64,000 nucleotides of DNA from Cricetomys ansorgei (lineage: Eukaryota > Chordata > Mammalia > Rodentia > Nesomyidae), in contig JAMJFZ010004031.1 in assembly GCA_026225945.1 (NCBI GenBank), positions 6,288,001 to 6,352,000 on the forward strand. The letters run 5' to 3'. Position 1 is the stretch's first letter. Each line of letters starts with the position of its first letter. Below the pieces are notes generated by a model that was not told where the DNA came from, ran no database searches, and worked only from the letters and a program-made list of their open reading frames with translations. The position numbers and the translations under genes were made by a program. Shown here one piece after another: positions 57,541 through 64,000 of the stretch.

Positions 57541-59126
57541 AGCTGCTGAGTGGGGAAGCTGGAGAAGACAGTGGAGGGGAGAATGACCCAGATGGCTTGG
57601 TCAACATGGGTTGCCTGCTCTACAAGGAGGGGCACTATGAAGCTGCATGTTCCAAGTTCTTTGCAGCCCTACAAGCTTCTGGCTACCAGCCTGATGTATC
57701 TTACAACCTGGCTTTAGCTTGTTATAGCAACAGACACTATGCCCCGGCCCTGAAGCATATCGCCAACATTATTGAGCGTGGCATCCGTCAGCACCCAGAG
57801 TTAGGTGTGGGCATGACCACCGAAGGCATTGATGTTCGAAGTGTTGGCAACACAGTAGTCCTTCACCAGACTGCTCTGGTTGAAGCCTTCAACCTCAAGG
57901 CAGCCATAGAGTACCAGCTGAGAAACTATGAGGCAGCCCAGGAAGCCCTCACTGACATGCCCCCCAGAGCAGAGGAAGAGTTAGACCCTGTGACCCTGCA
58001 CAACCAGGCTCTGATGAACATGGATGCCAGGCCTACAGAGGGCTTTGAAAAGCTCCAGTTTCTGCTCCAGCAGAACCCGTTCCCCCCGGAGACCTTCGGC
58101 AACCTCCTGCTGCTCTACTGCAAATACGAGTATTTTGACCTGGCAGCTGATGTCCTGGCAGAAAATGCCCACCTGACTTACAAATTCCTCACACCCTATC
58201 TCTATGACTTCTTGGATGCCATGATCACTTGTCAGACAGCTCCTGAAGAGGCTTTCATTAAGCTTGATGGGCTAGCTGGCATGCTGACCGAGCAACTCAG
58301 GAGACTCACTAAGCAAGTACAAGAAGCAAGGCACAGTAGAGATGACGAAGTTGTCATAAAGGCTGTGAATGAATATGACGAAACTCTTGAGAAGTATATT
58401 CCCGTGCTGATGGCCCAGGCAAAAATCTACTGGAATCTTGAAAATTATCCGATGGTGGAGAAGATCTTCCGCAAATCTGTGGAGTTCTGTAACGACCACG
58501 ATGTGTGGAAGTTGAACGTGGCCCATGTTCTCTTCATGCAGGAAAACAAATACAAAGAGGCCATCGGCTTCTACGAGCCCATCGTCAAGAAGAATTACGA
58601 CAACATCCTGAGTGTCAGTGCCATTGTGTTAGCCAACCTCTGTGTTTCCTATATTATGACAAGTCAAAATGAGGAGGCCGAGGAGCTGATGAGGAAGATT
58701 GAGAAGGAGGAAGAGCAACTCTCTTACGGTGACCCAGACAAGAAAATCTACCACCTGTGCATTGTGAATCTGGTGATAGGAACACTTTATTGTGCCAAAG
58801 GAAATTATGACTTTGGCATCTCTCGGGTTATCAAAAGCCTGGAGCCTTACCACAAAAAGCTAGGAACTGACACGTGGTATTATGCCAAAAGATGCTTCCT
58901 CTCCCTACTGGAAAACATGTCAAAACATACAATCATGCTGAGGGACACTGTTATTCAAGAATGTGTCCAGTTTCTAGAGCACTGTGAAATTTTTGGCAGA
59001 AACATCCCTGCTGTTATAGAGCAGCCCCTGGAGGAAGAGAGAATGCACATTGGGAAGAATACAGTCACGTATGAATCCAGACAGTTGAAAGCCTTGATTT
59101 ATGAGATTATAGGTTGGAATATGTAG
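57132..59126 (+). CDS. Ttc30b: TTC30B / IFT70B, TPR subunit of the IFT-B complex
   Basis: A second single-exon gene of 664 residues in the same orientation, 1.6 kb after the Ttc30a stop. The N terminus MAGLSSSQIPDGEF resembles the human TTC30 start more closely than MAW of the first copy, and the ATG has G at -3 and +4. The product is the same TPR-rich IFT-B subunit (binding IFT52, ciliary anterograde transport). It differs from Ttc30a at about 34 residues, which cluster near 189-215, 230-280, 397-409, 527-535 and 595-625, and the two are otherwise identical. The reading frame is intact, with no frameshift or premature stop, so both copies look functional. The stop is TAG at 59124. An open frame on the minus strand (57114-57635) is a shadow. 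Confidence 0.95.
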   Translation: MAGLSSSQIPDGEFTAVVYRLIRDSRYSEAAQLLGAELQRSPRSRAGLSLLAYCYYRLQEFELAAECYEQLSQMHPELEQYRLYQAQALYKACLYPEATRVAFLLDSPTYQTRVLRLQAAIKYSEGDLPGARSLVEQLLSGEAGEDSGGENDPDGLVNMGCLLYKEGHYEAACSKFFAALQASGYQPDVSYNLALACYSNRHYAPALKHIANIIERGIRQHPELGVGMTTEGIDVRSVGNTVVLHQTALVEAFNLKAAIEYQLRNYEAAQEALTDMPPRAEEELDPVTLHNQALMNMDARPTEGFEKLQFLLQQNPFPPETFGNLLLLYCKYEYFDLAADVLAENAHLTYKFLTPYLYDFLDAMITCQTAPEEAFIKLDGLAGMLTEQLRRLTKQVQEARHSRDDEVVIKAVNEYDETLEKYIPVLMAQAKIYWNLENYPMVEKIFRKSVEFCNDHDVWKLNVAHVLFMQENKYKEAIGFYEPIVKKNYDNILSVSAIVLANLCVSYIMTSQNEEAEELMRKIEKEEEQLSYGDPDKKIYHLCIVNLVIGTLYCAKGNYDFGISRVIKSLEPYHKKLGTDTWYYAKRCFLSLLENMSKHTIMLRDTVIQECVQFLEHCEIFGRNIPAVIEQPLEEERMHIGKNTVTYESRQLKALIYEIIGWNM

Positions 59127-59535
59127 TTACTTCTGAAAAGGTCATTAGAAAGGCTTTTTTAAATCTATATTTCACTCTCTTGTGTTTTCCTGCACATCTT
59201 TATATGTTTCCTGTTTGACTCTATATACTTAAAACTGTAACAGGCTTTCCACCTTGGTAGCCACTGTGTGATATAGGTTCCTGCATTCTTTCTATTAGAC
59301 ACAGTCCATGATTTTTCCAGCAGCATCTCTGCAGAAGCAGACACATCCAGCAGTACTTAGTGTTTAGGCTTTGGGCAGTAAAGGGACTTAGCACTAGTCA
59401 GTTACTGATGTGCAGTCCTGATGTAACTGGTGAGTAGACCCGGTTACTGGACCACAGCATCCTCTCCCTCCGTCAGCAAAGAGAAACAGAAAGCAGACTT
59501 TGTTTCTCTCTTGATAGATGGTGCTGCCCAATAAA
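59127..59535 (+). other. Ttc30b: Ttc30b 3' UTR, probable
   Basis: AT-rich sequence to the first AATAAA at 59530-59535, 404 bp after the stop. After the first ~40 bp it is unrelated to the Ttc30a 3' UTR, so the two transcripts can be told apart there. Confidence 0.6.
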
Positions 59536-59863
59536 TCTAATTCTTAACCACATGCCTCCGGGGTTTTTTATTTGTTTTGGTTGACTGGTTGGTGGGTTTT
59601 GTTTGGGACCTTCCTATTACTGTTAGTTTGGAACTGGTCTAAGTCTTCAAAGTACAAGTACTAAATAATAATCATTTTCCTGTGTTCTTTCCAGGTTATT
59701 TTTAGTCAGTGGTTCCATTCTTCTCCCATGATGTAGCTGGTTAGTTAATTCTTAGGTTTTTATAATCAACATTTCATCGTTTCTCTTTCTGCTTTGGGTT
59801 TTCCATAGTTGATTGTAACTCATAAATATTTACAAATACTTAGTGTGGAAGTTCTTTTTCAAG

Positions 59864-59864
<1 letters not shown>

Positions 59865-59897
<33 letters not shown>

Positions 59898-60105
59898 GTG
59901 CGTGTGTGCGTGTGTGTAGGCAGGCATCTGGGGGCTGTGAAGGACAGGGCATATGGGTGCCATGGTGTATTTGTAGAGCTCAGAAAACAACTTTTGGCAG
60001 TATGTTCCTCCCTTCTGCTGTGAGCCTCGGGGACTGAACTCAAGTCGTCAGGTTTACCCAGCTTACTCGGCGCGTTTACCCCGCTGAGCCATCCTGGGGG
60101 CTCAA
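59865..60105 (-). repeat. B3 SINE (minus orientation) with TG tract
   Basis: A TG/TGCG repeat (59865-59918) is followed by the reverse of a B3: 'ggggactgaactcaagtcgt', 'caggtttacccagcttactc' and 'ccccgctgagccatcctggg'. The body between is diverged. Confidence 0.75.
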
Positions 60106-60382
60106 GTTTGGAAATTTGTTAATGTTTTTAGTGTAGTGTTGAACTGAAGATGAAAAAAAAAAAACATTAAGGGATAAGTTGCAGACTTTGTACAGTCTGT
60201 AGGGCTTAAGCAATTCACTTAACCCCCAGACCATAGGGCGGGCGCTGGGAGAGTCTCTCAGTCCTTTCAGCTACTACACCCTTTCTACAATTGCTTTTGC
60301 TAACAACATCTATTCCAGTAAAATCCATAGAAAGGAAAGTTGCCTTCTTTTATACCATAGAATGATGAGTCTGGTCAAAATT

Positions 60383-60468
60383 ATACATAATACATACATG
60401 TATGTACATACATATATGTATATTATATGTATACATATAATACATGTATATATATTATATACATATGT
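60383..60468. repeat. AT-rich palindromic cluster
   Basis: Contains two perfect palindromes in one 86-bp stretch: the 16-mer TACATACATGTATGTA at 60391-60406 and a 22-bp one at 60421-60442 centred on ATGTATACAT. Made of TA and CATA units throughout. Confidence 0.9.
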
Positions 60469-63400
60469 CAAATTAATGTTTTCTAGTATGTTGGCTTACA
60501 GGAGATGTTAATTATTAAGGGAAATGCTATCTTACTGATTACTAAGAAATCTGATTTTTTTTTCTTTTTACCTGGTATTTTTGCTTACAGCTCTAGCTGT
60601 GAATGTATGTAAGGCAATCCCTCTTTCTTGCTACCATTGTGCATAAACTATTGCATTACTATTTAGAAATGAGAAAGTTCTCTCCATTTTTCAGTTGATC
60701 AATGTGTGTATTTTTGGTTCTTGTTTTTTTGTTTTATTTTTTTTTTTTAGTCCCGAAACTGATAATCTACATTTTGGTTCAGAATTTTTATTGGCAGGCT
60801 GTTATAATGTGCATATCCGACACATATGCACAAACACACAAGTGTCCTTTGAATAAATGGAGCCTCTCCGGCCCCTGCGGTGAGGCCCCTAGCTGCCTGT
60901 CCACCTGATATCTGGAGATAGAGAAGCAGGTGAGGTGAGGATGTAAGAGACTGAGCTATGTGACACACTTCCCAGCCCACCTTGTATACCCTTCACGTTC
61001 ACACCTCAGCAGGTCATCAAATGTCCCCTGTTGTTAACAGAAGTAGTGGATGGTGGAGTGGAAGTAACAGACGCCAGAGCTGTTTCTGTAACCAGCTCAC
61101 CAGATCAGATCGCCAGTCCTTACCCTCTCGTTAGGGCAAGCAGGCTCGCCAAAAGGACAAAGTCACCTACAGCAGGGGGTCAGTGTCTGTTCATAAAGCT
61201 TTCTCACGGAGAGTTTTCCTTTTCTGCCTTCAGAAGGTTTATTTAAGAGATAGCCGGGTTTACTGCTGCAGAATGTGTCACAAGATAAAATGAAAAATTC
61301 TATCTTCCTTACCAGACTCCTTTTCCTATTTTATCTTTTCCAGTTTGTCAATTACAGGGACACTGTCCTGATAGCAGCTCAAAACACAGCCAGGTATAAG
61401 GAATGCATACGAACCTTAAGGGGCAAGATTGCTGGCCAGGTGACCCTTCTGCTTTTCAAGGTGACTCTAGACGTTCTTTAACCACGAATTTTTGTAAATT
61501 GAGGTGACATTTCTAGAGAAGTGACTTTAAGAAGACTTGCCAAAATCACAAATCCCATATAATTGGTAGAACACATGGAACTTTCATATTTGTAGTGACC
61601 ATCTTTTCCTTACAAACACTTCCATGCCAGTAAGAAAACAGTGGCATCTTTAAACGTGCAGTATTTGTAGTCTTTGAAATGCTCTGTGGCATCGCAGATT
61701 ACAAATAATAAACTCTAGAGGGTGTTTGCTTTTCTGTATCCATAACAATCTTATAGTGACAAGCAGGACCAGACATCGGCCAGAATGTGATTAACTTATT
61801 ACTTGTAGAGTATTTAATACTCTCTTATGGAACACGTCTCTGCAGGATGATTAGGCTTGAATCTGCTATTAGCTGAGGTTATTTGGTAAATAAGTAAAAG
61901 TAAATCAGCTCCCTTGCACTTGGTCCTACGCTGATTCACCAAAGGCTGAAATCCTTGTTGTAGCATCACAATGTATTTAAATAGGAATTGTCTTCTTAGG
62001 GAAAAATTATCAGAAATTAGAGGAATTATCTTCAGAGTGAGAATTGCTGGGAAAAAAAATAGATGTGCATTTCTAGCATGAAAGAAGCATTTGTAGATAA
62101 AGTAGGTCCTGTCAATAACTTGGCTATAAATATGATTAGGTGACCAAATAAAATAAACCCAAGTTCTAGCCCAAAAGTGAAATTTGAATACTCTGGAATG
62201 AAATGCACCAGAATGACTGGATAAATTAACTCAAAATAACAAAAGGCTGAAAATGTGCCGTACAAAGACACAGCAGACTGCATCTGCTAGGCTTTTATAT
62301 TCAGTCATATTAGGAGACATAAGTGGTTAAGAAAGGGAATGCGACCCAAAGTTTCACCAGCAATCATGGCAACTGCCATTTTTTTTTTTAAAAGTGCCCA
62401 CAAGCTCTTAAGATGTTAAAATTTAGCAATAAGTTCCTGGCTTTTGAGTTCTCTGGTCAGGATTTGTCTTGTGAAAACATAGCCTCTTAATTCCTATTAT
62501 TCTCCCAAAGTCATATGCTATAGATAATGCCCGCCACATATGGAAAGAATAGAGGTTGTGGTGAATATAGCCATCCATTCCATGCTTAAGCCATGATGTG
62601 CTATAGCAAGAGGCAGCCACACCCTGACACTGAAAAGAAGCCCTCGGGAGACAGTTTGCTGGGAAACATAACCACAGGGCAATGCCACGGGCACTTGCCA
62701 GTATTGCCCATGTGTGTCCTAGGAAAGGCGAAACTCCCTCTGGAGTCAATACAGCACTCTGCTTCTGGAATTTTTATCCTCGTACTGACTCGTTATTATG
62801 AAACTGCTCTGGAAAGAAAACAGAAGAACAGAGAACTACATAAGTTTGCTAGGATGTTGCAGGCAGCTTGATGCATGATGGGATGGTTGGCAAACGTATC
62901 CAAATAATCTGACAATAATCCTAGGAAATATAAACTGGGGAATTGTAGAACCTGTGTGAAATCTTTTACAGTATCTACAGATATGATCTAAATAGATGTT
63001 TTAATTACATATTTTGTATTAAGTACACACGTGGAAGGTATTTCATGGCAGAGACAGACAAAGAGGCCTTGGACTACCTCCCTTCTTCAGCGATTTAAGA
63101 ATCTCAGAGATAAATTTGACTAGTCCAAAGCAAGAGAGCTAAATAGTGAGAAATGAGAATGAAAATCCTGGGCTTCTGGCTTAATTTTTATGCTCTCTTC
63201 ATGCTAACGTATTTTTTTCTTTAGGATTCTTTTTTTTAAGGTTATTCTACCAATGGCAACTATTTTTTCCCCAGAGCTATTACTTTCACTACATTCGCCG
63301 GTGATAATGCGACTGGAAGTTTAATAAAAACGATTCAATATGTACTTAATGAGACATTCATGAGCTGATTGGATTACACTGTACTTTCCAAACACATGCT

Positions 63401-63489
63401 TGACGGATCTTGAATGGGCACCAGGTACGGCTGGTGGTTAGCACAAAGTTAGCTGCAAAACAATCCTACCACCTCTCATTGTTTCTTTT

Positions 63490-63560
63490 TTATTCCACCG
63501 GGTACTGGGAACCACACCCAGTGGCTTTAGCCTTCTTCCACTGAGCTAAATTCCCAGCCT
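63490..63560 (-). repeat. ID-type SINE fragment, minus orientation
   Basis: The blocks 'ttccaccgggtactgggaac' and 'ccactgagctaaattcccag' are the reverse complement of an ID-type element. Confidence 0.65.
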
Positions 63561-63697
63561 TAACTCTTTTCTTAAAAACCACTCTTTATGATCTTTAGGT
63601 CGGTGATTTTTAACCTGATTTCCAGCCACTAAATATTACAAACAGCTGTCAGGAGGCTTCCTGTCCCCTCGAGTGCATAAGCTGGGAGGCACTCCGT

Positions 63698-64000
63698 GTT
63701 AGGTCTGAGCAACTCCATCTTGAAAAGGAGGCCTCCATCTTAGCAAGGCCATGAGGACTTCAACTCGAGATAAACCTCACCCCGCCCTAATTCCTGGGAA
63801 AACCATGAAAAATCTCTGACCAGACACTAGACAGTCAGTGGCCAGGGTGACTCGAGTATCCAGTATCTATTAGATAAGGCCCCACCTGGCTTACACCTGG
63901 CTTATCCATTCACACAGGGACCCGAACCCTGGCCATCAATCCCCTTGCTCCAACCCTGCATTAGCTGAATGTCAACCAACCTGTAGCAGCCTAATGGGAA
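63698..64000 (+). mobile_element. Possible LTR-type element, cut by the window end
   Basis: From about TGTTAGGTCTGAGCAACTCC the base composition changes and the text (two 'ctccatctt' blocks, 'cacctggcttacacctggct', 'gaccagacactagacagtca') has the look of a retroviral-type LTR start. I cannot name a family and the right end lies outside the window, so this is a weak call. Confidence 0.3.

Larger units (their letters stand above)
59536..64000. other. Intergenic region downstream of Ttc30b
   Basis: No gene is recognised. Contents are a TG tract with a B3 SINE in minus orientation (59865-60105), an AT-rich palindromic cluster (60383-60468), an ID-type SINE (63490-63560) and a possible LTR start at the right end (63698-64000). 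The frame 61275-61481 and that at 62593-62871 show no protein similarity that I recognise. Confidence 0.65.

Noticed and set aside
61275..61481. Frame of 68 codons with a hydrophobic start and RDTVLIAAQ-like segment, considered as an L1 ORF1 or exon remnant
   Set aside because: The similarity to known families is too weak and no splice sites with a matching frame were found.
1..64000. CRISPR arrays, bacterial operons, phage or defence systems, tRNA or rRNA genes
   Set aside because: No regularly spaced repeat array, ribosome binding sites or dense gene packing is present. The tRNA-like sequences are heads of B2, B3, B4 and ID SINEs. The window is plainly rodent chromosomal DNA.

Overview
This is a piece of a mammalian chromosome, from a muroid rodent. 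The evidence is B1, B2, B3, B4 and ID-type SINEs, Lx-like L1 3' ends, a rodent hAT element of the URR1 type and long CA/TG microsatellites. The exact species cannot be fixed from the sequence. The gene content and order (3' end of Pde11a, then two Ttc30/Ift70 genes, all on the + strand) match the known mammalian PDE11A-TTC30A-TTC30B block on human 2q31.

Positions 1-44443 hold the last five coding exons of Pde11a (4397-4474, 6052-6115, 13212-13286, 18264-18347, 44288-44443), separated by introns of about 1.6, 7.1, 5.0 and 25.9 kb. They encode the C-terminal ~151 residues of the dual cAMP/cGMP phosphodiesterase catalytic domain, including a metal-site aspartate and the invariant nucleotide-binding glutamine. 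The intron after the second of these exons starts with GC instead of GT. A 3' UTR of up to about 5 kb probably runs to an AATAAA at 49449. The introns are mostly unique sequence with scattered SINEs, L1 fragments, one MaLR-type LTR, one URR1-like hAT element and simple repeats.

Positions 53475-59535 hold two single-exon genes in tandem, Ttc30a (Ift70a, 53541-55535) and Ttc30b (Ift70b, 57132-59126). Each encodes a 664-residue TPR protein of the intraflagellar transport IFT-B complex. The copies share a 536-bp stretch with no difference, followed abruptly by a strongly diverged patch and then alternating identical and diverged blocks, the pattern expected from gene conversion. Each start codon is preceded at about 30 bp by an RFX-type X-box, the hallmark cis-element of ciliary genes. 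Only the first copy also has ZNF143/THAP11-type sites further upstream.

The remaining sequence (49476-53475 and 59600-64000) has no gene that I recognise. I found no CRISPR array, bacterial-type system or novel protein-coding system. The most interesting biology is the concerted evolution and shared promoter logic of the Ttc30 pair and the non-canonical Pde11a splice donor.
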